This document shows, piece by piece, positions 1-7,618 of a stretch of DNA of 11,466 nucleotides (positions are counted from its first letter, which is position 1; each line of letters starts with the position of its first letter). The DNA is taken from NCBI GenBank assembly GCA_938036665.1, contig CALHWR010000138.1, positions 1 through 11,466 on the forward strand, written 5' to 3'. The notes under the pieces were generated by a model. It saw nothing but the letters and a program-made list of their open reading frames with translations. It did no database searches and was not told the DNA's origin. Origin of the DNA: an uncultured Collinsella sp. Lineage in GTDB: Bacteria > Actinomycetota > Coriobacteriia > Coriobacteriales > Coriobacteriaceae. The translations under genes were made by a program, and so were the position numbers.

Positions 1-1756
1 CCTGCTTACGGCTGCGGATGAGGTGCGCCACACCGATGCACAGCACCGCGCCACCAGCGATCCAAGTGAAGGACACGCCGTTAAGACCGGTCAGCGGGAG
101 GCCAGAGCCCTTCTTGTCGATAATGGTAAAGCTGAGCTTACCGGTAGATACGACGGCAGAATCGGCCTTTATGACACCATCAGCAGCAGTAACGTTGGCA
201 GAATCCTTGTCGGGAGTCACTGCGGAGCCATCCTGCTTAAGCGTCCCGCGGGCAATGGTAAACGTGACACCTTTGGAAGCGGAGTTATTGTAGCCAGGCG
301 CCGGGGTTACCTCTGTAAGGGTGTAGGTGCCCTCATCGAGACCGACAACGTTTATCTTACCGTTTGCGTCGGTCTTCAGCTTGGCCAGCTTGCTATCAGC
401 CGTCTTGGTACCGTCCGCTTTGATACAGTTGCTCGTATCACCGTTCTCCTGCAGCGTGAACTCAACGCCCTCGAGTCCCTTAGCTTCGTTATCAGAGCCC
501 ACCTTGGTGACATCGATGCCATAGGTGTAGTCATAGGCAGGGTGCTCGACCGTGGTGCCGACACCTTCAGCATGCGGATTGTTGGAATAAGTCAGCGTAA
601 CCATATTCTTCTGGGCTATACCAACCAAGCCGTTGAATATTTTTTTGATCTTGCCATTTTCGAAGATCTTGGTGGAGTCGAGCTTGGCCTTGTACTCGAC
701 AGTCACCTTCGAGTCACTGTTCAACGCAATGGGAGCGTCGTCCACGCCCATGCAATTCTTGAGATTGGTGAAGTCGACAGTTATCGTATCGTTCTCGTAC
801 TTGGCGGTGTAGCAGCCAGTCTTGACCTTGGCATCACCAATCTTGACCGTGACAGCGGGCGTCGTGCCGTCAGATCCAAACTCGGGCGTCATGGAGTTGG
901 GAAGCTTATCCGTGAAGGTGTACTTGTAGGTACTGTAAGTGTTGATGTTGCCCGCAACGGTACCGGTAAGCAGGTAGTCGACATAGTCGTCCATCTGAGA
1001 GTCCGCAGCCTTATTGGGATTCTCGGGTGCGCCGAACGTGCTGCCCTTTGCGTCGTCCTTTACGGCCTTGGTCACAGTGGGGACCTGCTTCTTGGGAGCA
1101 ATGGTCTCAGCGGAACCGCCGACAACGGCGAAAATCGGCGAAGTGAAGGTATCCGTGTTGCGCTCGGCGACAGCATTTGGGTTCTTGCCGACACTCTTAG
1201 TCACGAAGAGCCAGTAGCCGGTATTCAGACCAGTGAAGGTGCCACCGGTGCTCGTTTTGCACTCATCCGTCCCTTCAGTGATATTGGCGTCCTCCAGTGC
1301 CTTGGCGATCTTGTCGAGGGTTGTTCCGGCATCGAGCTTAGTAGTCTTGTCTGTACCTGACTCGTAATCACTTTCGGTTTTTGATTTAAGCCAGTCGGCC
1401 CACTTCTGAGCATCATTGTCGGAGGGCTTTGTAACGTCGCTAGTTTCGGCAAATGCCCCGGTCACAGCATCCCTAACGGTATCTGACGCCCACTCAATGT
1501 CGGAAAGCGTCTTAGCGCCATTCCAGTTGTTAACGCCATCCAAATCCTGCGTGACCTTGGCCTTGAAAATCTGGATACCCTTAAAGGTTGTATCCGTATA
1601 GGTCTTCTCGTCAATCTTTACATTGCCGTCCGGAGCCACCGTTGGCGTGCCATCAGCAAACGCCATACTCACCGGGGCCATGACGCCGCCGAAGCTCAGC
1701 GCTGCTGTGAGGCCGGCGGTTACTGCCAGGCGTGCGATGTTCTTGCTCATGCTCAT
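1..1756 (-). CDS. LPXTG-anchored major-pilin-like protein (SpaH/EbpB-like), C-terminal end cut by window edge
   Basis: Secreted, sortase-processed surface protein, probably the pilus shaft subunit. 585 codons are visible and no stop is reached, but the sequence is almost complete. The ATG at 1756 is chosen because GGAGG lies 8 bases upstream; an in-frame ATG at 1750 has poorer spacing. A signal peptide ends near residue 34 (SMAFA|D). The N-terminal domain (about 45-215) ends in GYWLFV and a VVGGSA motif. It is followed by a pilin-motif-like segment, IAPKKQ, at 219-224 with a candidate cross-linking Lys. A D2-like beta domain covers about 250-400. A Cna-B/SpaA-like domain covers about 408-550, with Lys417 and the E-box YTLTE (Glu482) as probable isopeptide residues. 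LPLTG is at 553-557, then a hydrophobic segment and a basic RSRK tail. Last in the pilin order and paralogous to the upstream gene's N-terminus. The shaft role is inferred from family and order. Confidence 0.9.
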   Translation of the reverse strand, partial: MSMSKNIARLAVTAGLTAALSFGGVMAPVSMAFADGTPTVAPDGNVKIDEKTYTDTTFKGIQIFKAKVTQDLDGVNNWNGAKTLSDIEWASDTVRDAVTGAFAETSDVTKPSDNDAQKWADWLKSKTESDYESGTDKTTKLDAGTTLDKIAKALEDANITEGTDECKTSTGGTFTGLNTGYWLFVTKSVGKNPNAVAERNTDTFTSPIFAVVGGSAETIAPKKQVPTVTKAVKDDAKGSTFGAPENPNKAADSQMDDYVDYLLTGTVAGNINTYSTYKYTFTDKLPNSMTPEFGSDGTTPAVTVKIGDAKVKTGCYTAKYENDTITVDFTNLKNCMGVDDAPIALNSDSKVTVEYKAKLDSTKIFENGKIKKIFNGLVGIAQKNMVTLTYSNNPHAEGVGTTVEHPAYDYTYGIDVTKVGSDNEAKGLEGVEFTLQENGDTSNCIKADGTKTADSKLAKLKTDANGKINVVGLDEGTYTLTEVTPAPGYNNSASKGVTFTIARGTLKQDGSAVTPDKDSANVTAADGVIKADSAVVSTGKLSFTIIDKKGSGLPLTGLNGVSFTWIAGGAVLCIGVAHLIRSRKQ

Positions 1757-1864
1757 CTTCTTTTCCTCCATTTTCCGGTTGGTTCTCATTCGATCGGTCA
1801 TCATCTGTCTGTGTCTTAGCATCTACTTCGCTACGTCTCGCCCCGCTCTCTGTGGGGCTGCCAG

Positions 1865-3514
1865 CTACTCTTTATGGCTGCCACCTCCCCGCTTGACCAG
1901 GAGCGCGACCACGATGAGCGCGGCTCCGGCGACCGCTGCGGCGGCCGCGGCGTACATTGCCATATCTCCTGTCGAGGGCATAAAGCCTCGAGGGGGAACG
2001 TTGGTGGGCGTGTTGATGAGCGACGCCTCCAGGCTGCCCGTCGACCCGTCCGCGCTGTCGGCACGCAGGGGCGACTCGGCCGTGATGGTGAGCTTGGGTT
2101 TGGCGGCCGCCACCTGGTCGACGTCCAAGCCCTTGGCCTTGACCGTCACGCTGCGCGTGCCCTCAAAGGCGGTGTAGCCCTTGGGCGCCTTGAGCTCGCG
2201 GACCTCCAGCTTGTCCGAGTCCACGCCCGAGACGGTCACGCGGCCGTCCTCGCCCGTGGTGACGGTGGCCTTGCCCTCCGCATCCCACGTGCCGTCGGCC
2301 GCCAGCGTACGACCGCGGTCGTCGGTGATGCTCAGGACCGCCCCGGGCAGCGGCTTGTCGCCGTTGCTGCTGCGCTTGGTCAGCGCGAGATCCCAGGTGT
2401 AGGCAGTCGCATCGTCGCTCGGCGTGCGGGTGAACCCGGCGTCGCCGGACTGGTCGGCAAAGGGAGAGCGCGGGTAGCGCAGGTAGACCTCGTTGGGATT
2501 GCCCTTCGCGATGCCGTGGTTGCAGCCGGCGGCGAGCGGCGCATTGTACACGGCGACCACGCGGGCGCCCGCAGTGAAAGCGTCAGCCCCGCTGAGCACG
2601 GCGATCAGGTCGCCGGTGCGCACGGTGAAGGTCCCGTCCGCGGCCACCTTGGTGGTGCAAGACGCCGTGATGTCGGTCCAGCCCTGTGCGGGCTCGGTAC
2701 CGGCGCGCCCGTCCTTACCGGTCGAGACGGCGTCGAAGCCGCCGTCCGCGCCCGTCGCCACGTATACATGCATGCTCGCGGCCACCTTGGAGGGGTCGAG
2801 CCCCGCGCCCATGGTGTCGACGAACCGCACCGTATAGGTGTCGTAGGCGGTGAGCCCCGCCGGGACCGTGGCCGAGAGGCGCCAGTACAGGTCGTCTGCG
2901 ACCGTGGCGTCGGCGGCCTTCTGCCAGGCGGCGGTGCTGTCCTCCAGCACGTGCTTGGCGACCTTGGGGGTCGCCGCCTTGGGCTTGACGGTGACGGCGC
3001 TGCCGCCGACCAGGGCCATGATCGGCGCGGTGCCGACCTCGCCCTGGGCGATGGCGTCGTCGTCGGCGACGATGAGCCAGTAGCCGCAGGGCAGCTCGGC
3101 CGTCGTGCCCGCGTTAAGGGCCACAGAAGCGGCACCGGTATTGCATATCGCACGGGCCAGCCTTGCCGTCAGCGCGGTCGTCATGTGTCCGTCGGCATTC
3201 ATCCATTCGGCAGCCTCTTGTGCCGTCGATGCCGAGCTATCAAGCCCCGCATCATGAAGCACCGGAAGAACAGCCTGGCGAACGGCATCATTCGCCCACG
3301 TTACGTCAGTTGCAATTTTTTGCTCAGTATCGGCGTCGTCGACAACGGTCGCCGAAAAGAGCTGGTACGCGTCATACCGCGTCGCAACCGTACCGTCCAC
3401 CGTAATGGCACCGGTATCGGCAGCATGAGCCGTCCCAGGGGCAATCGCGAAAGAGAACATAGCGACCGTAACTATCGTCGCGACGGCCAACAAGCGGCGC
3501 CAAAGCCTACTCAC
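1865..3514 (-). CDS. Sortase-anchored pilin subunit with MPSTG motif (minor or backbone pilin)
   Basis: Exported pilin-family protein, 549 residues from the GTG at 3514. That start has GAGG 8 bases upstream and puts a basic SRLWRR n-region directly before the signal peptide (cleavage near residue 31, AHA|AD). An ATG at 3571 is in frame but would add 19 residues in front of the signal. The N-terminal domain (about 32-175) resembles that of the next pilin (GYWLIV at 144-149, LVGGSA near 169-173). It is followed by VKPK (176-179), a candidate pilin-motif Lys. A D2-like domain spans about 205-330. A Cna-B domain has Lys380 and E-box LEVRE (Glu440). The sorting signal is FMPSTG (511-516), with Met replacing the usual Leu, then a membrane helix (about 519-540) and KRGGGSHK tail. 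Overlaps the adhesin frame by 8 bases, suggesting translational coupling. Most of the gene is very GC-rich, but its first ~100 codons are not. Backbone versus minor role cannot be settled. Confidence 0.9.
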   Translation of the reverse strand: MSRLWRRLLAVATIVTVAMFSFAIAPGTAHAADTGAITVDGTVATRYDAYQLFSATVVDDADTEQKIATDVTWANDAVRQAVLPVLHDAGLDSSASTAQEAAEWMNADGHMTTALTARLARAICNTGAASVALNAGTTAELPCGYWLIVADDDAIAQGEVGTAPIMALVGGSAVTVKPKAATPKVAKHVLEDSTAAWQKAADATVADDLYWRLSATVPAGLTAYDTYTVRFVDTMGAGLDPSKVAASMHVYVATGADGGFDAVSTGKDGRAGTEPAQGWTDITASCTTKVAADGTFTVRTGDLIAVLSGADAFTAGARVVAVYNAPLAAGCNHGIAKGNPNEVYLRYPRSPFADQSGDAGFTRTPSDDATAYTWDLALTKRSSNGDKPLPGAVLSITDDRGRTLAADGTWDAEGKATVTTGEDGRVTVSGVDSDKLEVRELKAPKGYTAFEGTRSVTVKAKGLDVDQVAAAKPKLTITAESPLRADSADGSTGSLEASLINTPTNVPPRGFMPSTGDMAMYAAAAAAVAGAALIVVALLVKRGGGSHKE

Positions 3515-5957
3515 GGCGACCACCTCGATCTTGATCGCGATGGCGGTGAGCATGCATCCATGTCGCGGCAAAGCACAGCAGCGAAGCGCCAGCCAGATAC
3601 GTCATAGTCAAGCCGGCACCACCTGCCTCGGGAAGCGTGGTCGAGTACCTGTTGGTAAAAGTCGGCGGGGTCGAAGAGCCATTGTCGTAGGTGACGGTGG
3701 CGACGAGATTCCTCTCACCGTTGTCCACCTTAACCGTAACCTTGTGCTGGGTCCTGTCGTAGGTGATGTGGTCCTTGACGTTGTTCTCGGCGCCCTCGGG
3801 GACGACCTCAGAGATGGTATAAGTATAGGTATCGGCCTTGTTGTAGTCGACGTTGAAGGAGACGTTGCCCATGGCATCGTTGGTCACCGTTTGGAGCACC
3901 CTGTCCTTGTCATCCTTGAGCGCGAACGAGAACTGACCTTCCTTGAACGTTCCGCCTGCGAGCACCTTCTCTGCGTTAATAACCGCCTTGCCCGTCATGC
4001 GGTTGTCGTAGACCCAGATCTCGTCCTTCTTTGTATCGTCGATGATCTCCGCACCGTCGACGATGTCCTTTGCCTTAGTTAGCGCAGCCTGATAATCCTT
4101 GTCGCTCGCGCTGCCCTTGAGCATGATCCACGTGGGATCGGCCATGGCATAGCCAACAGGCGCCTTGGTCTCCACGAGCTGATAGAGCACGCAATTACTC
4201 ATCTTCTTGTCGCTTGTGCCGAACGAGATTTTGCCGTTGGCGTCGGTGGGGACGTCGATCGCGGCCTCGTCAAACGGCGTTCTGGCGTTCTCTACATTTC
4301 CGTCATCCGCAACCTGGCCCATATCCACGCTGTAGAGCGTGAACTTCGCCCCCTCGAGCGTCGCGCCGACCTGTTGGGCGTCGTACTTGGTCATCGTGAT
4401 GCTGTAGCCGTTGCCGCCCGCGCTGGCGGACGCATTTTGAATCTTCCATTTTTGCTCGTCGATCGCCGAACCCTCCGTCACCCCCGCAAGCTCGGCGGTG
4501 TTGGAAAGGGACACCTCTTCGCCGGGGTTTCCGGTCGGGATAACCTCATACTCGACCTTGAGGTATTTCCCGTCGGGCACCTCAAGAGTCAACTTCGTAC
4601 GCGAGCCAGATTCATCCTTGACTTGTTCCATCTTCGACGAATAGTCCTTATCAGCCAGCGGTGACCAGGCACCATTCACCTGCTCATAGACCTTAAGCGT
4701 CGACGGCACCAGCGCGCACTTGGCATCCATGGTATCGACGAGCTCAAGGAAGTCGGTGCCATTTTTAAGGGCAACGGCAGACTCGTTAACAAGAATGGTG
4801 TACTTAATACGGTTGCTATTGCTGACTTGCTCACCAGTCTTTTTGATGACGTTGTTCTTGATGGTGACGGTGCCGCTACCGGTATCGAATTTCTTGTCTC
4901 CCGACTCGGCGCTTGCCGAGTTGGTGAACTTCACCTCATTCTTAGAGACATCGAGCTCGCTGCGCTTGACCGCCGTTTTGTATGTGAGCTTCGCATAGCC
5001 GGCATAGTCGCCAAGCCCAGTTGTGGGGATGGAGAAAGTGACCGTATTACCGGCGCTGCTGACGTTGTCGGTGGCAAGCTGTTGATTATCAACGACCGTC
5101 TTGGCCTCACTTCCGCGACCAAGCCCCGTATGCTCTTCGTAGGGATTCTGCACGAGCGTGAACTTTGCGGAATTCGCGACATAGCTCATACCGTTCGGAA
5201 GGGTGTCGACGATATTCAGCGGTTTCCCGCCCAGCTTTCCAGCTCCAAAGTATTCGAACTCGCCATTTGCGCCCTTATTACCCTTTTGGCGGTTTGCATA
5301 CACCGTCCAGTCGACGATCCAGGCGCCCTTCTCATCCGAGCCGTCAACGGTATGCCAATCGAAGTTCTCAACCCAAGACACCTTCGACTCCGCTTCCGGC
5401 TTCTCGACCGCGGGCTTCCTTTCTTGGTTGACAACGTACTTGACGGGTTCGGTGAACGGCCACCGTAATTTCAGGCCCGGCGCGCTGACCGACGCAAAGT
5501 TTGAGTACCAGCCCGACAGCGCTTCTGATGTGGTGTCGTAGGTGATAACAGCGTAGTCCTCTTTCTCGAGGGCGTCTTTCACTTTGCTGGTAACGATGAT
5601 TTTGAGGTCGTAGTTTTCCTTTGTTTCATTACCCTGAAAGCTAGCCGTTGGATTCCAGTCGGCACCCCGTTCCAGCACGGTATCGCCGATTTTAATGGTA
5701 ATGGAGTTTTCGTCGACACCAAGTTTCTGCGACCATGCCGACTGAAACGTGTCCTTCACCGTCACCTCGCCTGGATGGACCGCATTGACGATCGCCTTCA
5801 GCGCGACCTTCGTCTCCCATGTCGCCCTGCCCGTCGTCGCTGCCTCATTGGATCTCACGAGCCTCTTGGTGATCGGCACAACACCCGTCAGCTGCGGCGT
5901 GAAACTGCCTTCATCGGTACCGGAAACGGAGTCCCCCCCCCCGCTCGATGGTCGCAT
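3507..5957 (-). CDS. 3' half of frameshifted modular pilus adhesin (Ig-like domains, Cna-B, FctA-type domain, LPEAG anchor)
   Basis: Open frame of 816 codons from the ATG at 5957. It has no signal peptide and no Shine-Dalgarno sequence, so it is probably not translated on its own. It is the out-of-frame continuation of the frame at 7254-5911; the junction is the G10 run at 5942-5933. Domains: three D2/DUF11-like beta sandwiches (about 45-160, 213-370, 383-500), each with a Trp- or Tyr-led strand and two with a DT(L/M) motif. A Cna-B/SpaA domain (about 518-605) has Lys524 and Glu596 in the E-box LVETKAP. A Spy0128/FctA-like isopeptide domain (about 655-770) has likely Lys664, Glu717 and Asn769 (FTNRY). 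LPEAG is at 775-779, then a membrane helix and an Arg/His-rich tail. This is the wall-anchoring stalk of a tip-type adhesin. Its TAG stop at 3509-3507 overlaps the next gene's GTG. Adhesive role is inferred from architecture. Confidence 0.85.
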   Translation of the reverse strand: MRPSSGGGDSVSGTDEGSFTPQLTGVVPITKRLVRSNEAATTGRATWETKVALKAIVNAVHPGEVTVKDTFQSAWSQKLGVDENSITIKIGDTVLERGADWNPTASFQGNETKENYDLKIIVTSKVKDALEKEDYAVITYDTTSEALSGWYSNFASVSAPGLKLRWPFTEPVKYVVNQERKPAVEKPEAESKVSWVENFDWHTVDGSDEKGAWIVDWTVYANRQKGNKGANGEFEYFGAGKLGGKPLNIVDTLPNGMSYVANSAKFTLVQNPYEEHTGLGRGSEAKTVVDNQQLATDNVSSAGNTVTFSIPTTGLGDYAGYAKLTYKTAVKRSELDVSKNEVKFTNSASAESGDKKFDTGSGTVTIKNNVIKKTGEQVSNSNRIKYTILVNESAVALKNGTDFLELVDTMDAKCALVPSTLKVYEQVNGAWSPLADKDYSSKMEQVKDESGSRTKLTLEVPDGKYLKVEYEVIPTGNPGEEVSLSNTAELAGVTEGSAIDEQKWKIQNASASAGGNGYSITMTKYDAQQVGATLEGAKFTLYSVDMGQVADDGNVENARTPFDEAAIDVPTDANGKISFGTSDKKMSNCVLYQLVETKAPVGYAMADPTWIMLKGSASDKDYQAALTKAKDIVDGAEIIDDTKKDEIWVYDNRMTGKAVINAEKVLAGGTFKEGQFSFALKDDKDRVLQTVTNDAMGNVSFNVDYNKADTYTYTISEVVPEGAENNVKDHITYDRTQHKVTVKVDNGERNLVATVTYDNGSSTPPTFTNRYSTTLPEAGGAGLTMTYLAGASLLCFAATWMHAHRHRDQDRGGRRE

Positions 5958-7254
5958 CGTTGCGCACGGTGTCGTACGAGCTCGCGTCTTTCATCTTGGT
6001 GTGATAGACGATGCGGTAGGTGGCGTACTTGTCTGCAAGATCGGTCCGGAACGTGTAGGTGAACGAGTTCTGCGACGGACCGAGCGCGCAAGTCTCAAGA
6101 ACCTCCGACCCCGAGCTGCCCTTGTATACCGTGTAGCTCCCTATATAGGCCTGCTTAGCGTCAAGCGTATCGGTAAACGTGTAGCCGCTCATATCGGCCT
6201 TGAGCTCGCCTTGGTTCAGTGTGACAGTCCACGTGATGTCGGACAGCGTACCCGAGCCGTTGGACTTGTTGATCATGTCGTAGCGAAACTTGCTGGGAAC
6301 ACCAGTCGCAGAGTCGCTCTGGCGATCGCTCGAGCCGCCCCACTCCCACGCTGCCGTGTTCTTGGATGCTTCTTGGTCGTTTATCCACTCGCCGTTGCTT
6401 GCTGAAACGCCGCTCTTTAGCTTCGTCTCATAGACGACCGTGTGCTCCCCCCGGGTGAGGTAGCCCAGATTATCGAGGGTCGCGGTCTGGCCGCCGAACG
6501 TCGGTTGTGGGTCGAGCTTCTCGCCATCGAGTGTGAAGCTGCCGTCCACAAACTCGAAGTTGTCGCCCAGGCTGTCAGTGAACTTAACGTTCGTGGCGTA
6601 CGACTCGACGGTAAGCTTGACGGTCCACGTAACTTTGGCCACGCCGTCGGCACCCTGGGAGAAGGCTCCTGACTTCTTCCCCGTGACGGCGCCATCCTTA
6701 GTTGGAATATCGATTGATCCCGCACCGGGAAACTCGATGGATGCTCTGCCGTCGGACCCGGCGTTCTTATTTGCTAGCTCAAATGAAAAATTTGCTCCAA
6801 CTGAAATTTCTGCGGGGTTTTCATCAAGCCAGCTCTTATCAAACGTAAAGATGACCTTATTACCCTTGATCTCCCACGTACCAGCCTTTTCAGCAGTAGC
6901 CTCCGGACCCTCCATGAGGTCGCCACCGGCGTTATTGTCAACGACTATGGTATCGGGGAGCTCGTAGACAGCGATGTAGTTCTGAGGCGTAGGCGCCTTA
7001 CCACTTATGAACCGTGCCGAGAAAGCTCCATAGAGCGTCGAAGTGGACGTTACAGGATCCCTGAGCTCTTGAGTATGGTTCTCGTCGGCATACAGCCCAA
7101 CCGTAATGTCCGCCGTCTTATCATCAATCACAATCGGCGTCGTCACGTCCTCGGCGCGCACGGGAGCTGCGCCGTGAAAAACTGCGGCGGTGAGGCTAAT
7201 TAAAATAAAGACCAGGGCCGCCATACCCAGCGACCGTGAGCGGTGTGCGTCCAT
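5911..7254 (-). CDS. 5' half of frameshifted modular pilus adhesin (signal peptide and N-terminal Ig-like domains)
   Basis: First gene of the pilus operon: 447 codons as read here. The ATG at 7254 has AGGGG about 6 bases upstream. The signal peptide has a clear hydrophobic core (about 11-30) and a likely cleavage after PVRA at 34. Residues about 45-185 form an extracellular domain resembling MSCRAMM-type N-terminal regions (tentative). Two D2/DUF11-like repeats follow (about 205-300 and 337-437), each with a WTV strand and a TD(S/T)L motif. The true coding sequence appears to run to the Gly run at 439-441; the last six residues (LRFRYR) are out of frame before TGA at 5913-5911. Removing one G, or adding two, joins it to the next frame, giving 1248 or 1249 residues with an LPEAG anchor. 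As it stands the product would be secreted without an anchor. Position at the head of the operon and large size fit a tip adhesin. Confidence 0.88.
   Translation of the reverse strand: MDAHRSRSLGMAALVFILISLTAAVFHGAAPVRAEDVTTPIVIDDKTADITVGLYADENHTQELRDPVTSTSTLYGAFSARFISGKAPTPQNYIAVYELPDTIVVDNNAGGDLMEGPEATAEKAGTWEIKGNKVIFTFDKSWLDENPAEISVGANFSFELANKNAGSDGRASIEFPGAGSIDIPTKDGAVTGKKSGAFSQGADGVAKVTWTVKLTVESYATNVKFTDSLGDNFEFVDGSFTLDGEKLDPQPTFGGQTATLDNLGYLTRGEHTVVYETKLKSGVSASNGEWINDQEASKNTAAWEWGGSSDRQSDSATGVPSKFRYDMINKSNGSGTLSDITWTVTLNQGELKADMSGYTFTDTLDAKQAYIGSYTVYKGSSGSEVLETCALGPSQNSFTYTFRTDLADKYATYRIVYHTKMKDASSYDTVRNDATIERGGGLRFRYR
5933..5942 (-). repeat. Homopolymeric G10 tract in the adhesin gene, candidate phase-variation switch
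   Basis: Ten consecutive C on the + strand, or ten G on the coding strand, sit exactly where the adhesin frame breaks. With ten G the codons read Glu-Arg-Gly-Gly-Gly and then leave frame, reaching TGA at 5911. With nine or twelve G the frame continues into 3507-5942. With eleven G the third frame stops at about 5888. So one length in three is ON. The tract falls in a linker between two Ig-like domains, where changes in Gly number would be tolerated. Poly-G tracts of this length are classic slipped-strand sites in surface-protein genes. A sequencing or assembly miscount is the main alternative. Confidence 0.8.
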
Positions 7255-7404
7255 AGTTGTCCCCTAATTCCTATAACACAGTGTGGAATACGGCGAATCG
7301 TCGGATCGAACACAAACCCCAACATCAACGAGAACCTACCTAGCGCATTGCAAGAACCCACTGGGGAGCAACTTCTAAGACGGTTCGTCTATGCCACAAT
7401 GCAT

Positions 7405-7486
7405 AAAATACAATATAGATACCAGTTATGTAAACCGCAGGTAAAGAGGTCTTTTAATTTAATACCAGTTGATATTTACCTGTTAA
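7405..7486 (-). promoter_or_regulatory. Candidate promoter region of the pilus operon, with compound repeats
   Basis: Two promoter-like pairs face the adhesin gene. The first is TTAACA (7486-7481), 16 bases, then TATTAA (7464-7459) preceded by TGG as in an extended -10. The second is TTTACA (7434-7429), 18 bases, then TATTTT (7410-7405). The region also holds two direct copies of AACTGGTAT (7470-7462 and 7427-7419) and a gapped inverted repeat: AAACCG-CAGGTAAA at 7432-7445 against TTTACCTG-(TTAA)-CGGTTT at 7475-7492. This AT-rich block contrasts with its surroundings. A leader of about 150 bases would result. The assignment rests on matches to consensus only. Confidence 0.4.
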
Positions 7487-7565
7487 CGGTTTTGCATTAA
7501 AGCGGTTGTATTTCAATGATTCGTGTATATGTTTAAACAACTTAACTTTGCCTGAAAAGCCGCTC

Positions 7566-7573
7566 GGGGGGGG
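7566..7573 (+). repeat. Intergenic G8 homopolymer
   Basis: Eight G in a row lie about 80 bases upstream of the nearest promoter-like pair of the pilus operon and about 45 bases beyond the typA terminator, outside any gene. Long enough to vary in length, but no function can be assigned from sequence. Confidence 0.6.
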
Positions 7574-7618
7574 ATATCCTCCTCCACCGTGGTGCAGACC
7601 AGCTCAATCCCCGTGCAC

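Larger units (their letters stand above)
7255..7618. other. Intergenic region between the typA terminator and the pilus operon
   Basis: I see no credible gene here; short open frames lack start signals and recognisable products. It is AT-rich from about 7390 to 7560, unlike the flanking genes. Contents: the probable untranslated leader of the adhesin gene (about 7255-7400), the repeat-containing promoter block (7405-7492), a stretch without recognised signals (about 7493-7560), a G8 run on the + strand at 7566-7573, and a short GC-rich segment leading to the typA terminator. Confidence 0.6.

Noticed and set aside
640..646. A7 run (coding strand) in the last pilin gene as a second phase-variation site
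   Set aside because: Short, in frame, and encodes a normal Lys-Ile-Lys-Lys segment; no sign of interruption.
23..1360. Long + strand open frame of 445 codons
   Set aside because: It lies antisense to the pilin gene, which has signal peptide, Cna-B domain and LPLTG; the + frame has no recognisable domain and begins near the window edge.
1840..1858. GCCCC/GGGGC hairpin between the two downstream pilin genes
   Set aside because: Only 5 bp and no T run follows on the minus strand, so it is not supported as a terminator; an RNA-processing role cannot be excluded.
1874..3607. Long + strand open frame of 577 codons
   Set aside because: Arg/Gly-rich shadow in the high-GC antisense of the MPSTG pilin gene, with no domain or ribosome site.
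5911..5957. Two separate adhesin genes rather than one interrupted gene
   Set aside because: The ATG at 5957 has no ribosome site or signal peptide, and the downstream domains would be stranded in the cytoplasm; one split gene fits better.
7432..7492. Inverted repeats as the ends of an invertible promoter
   Set aside because: The arms are about 14 bases with a 4-base gap and enclose only about 30 bases, too small for known invertible promoters; no recombinase gene is in the window.
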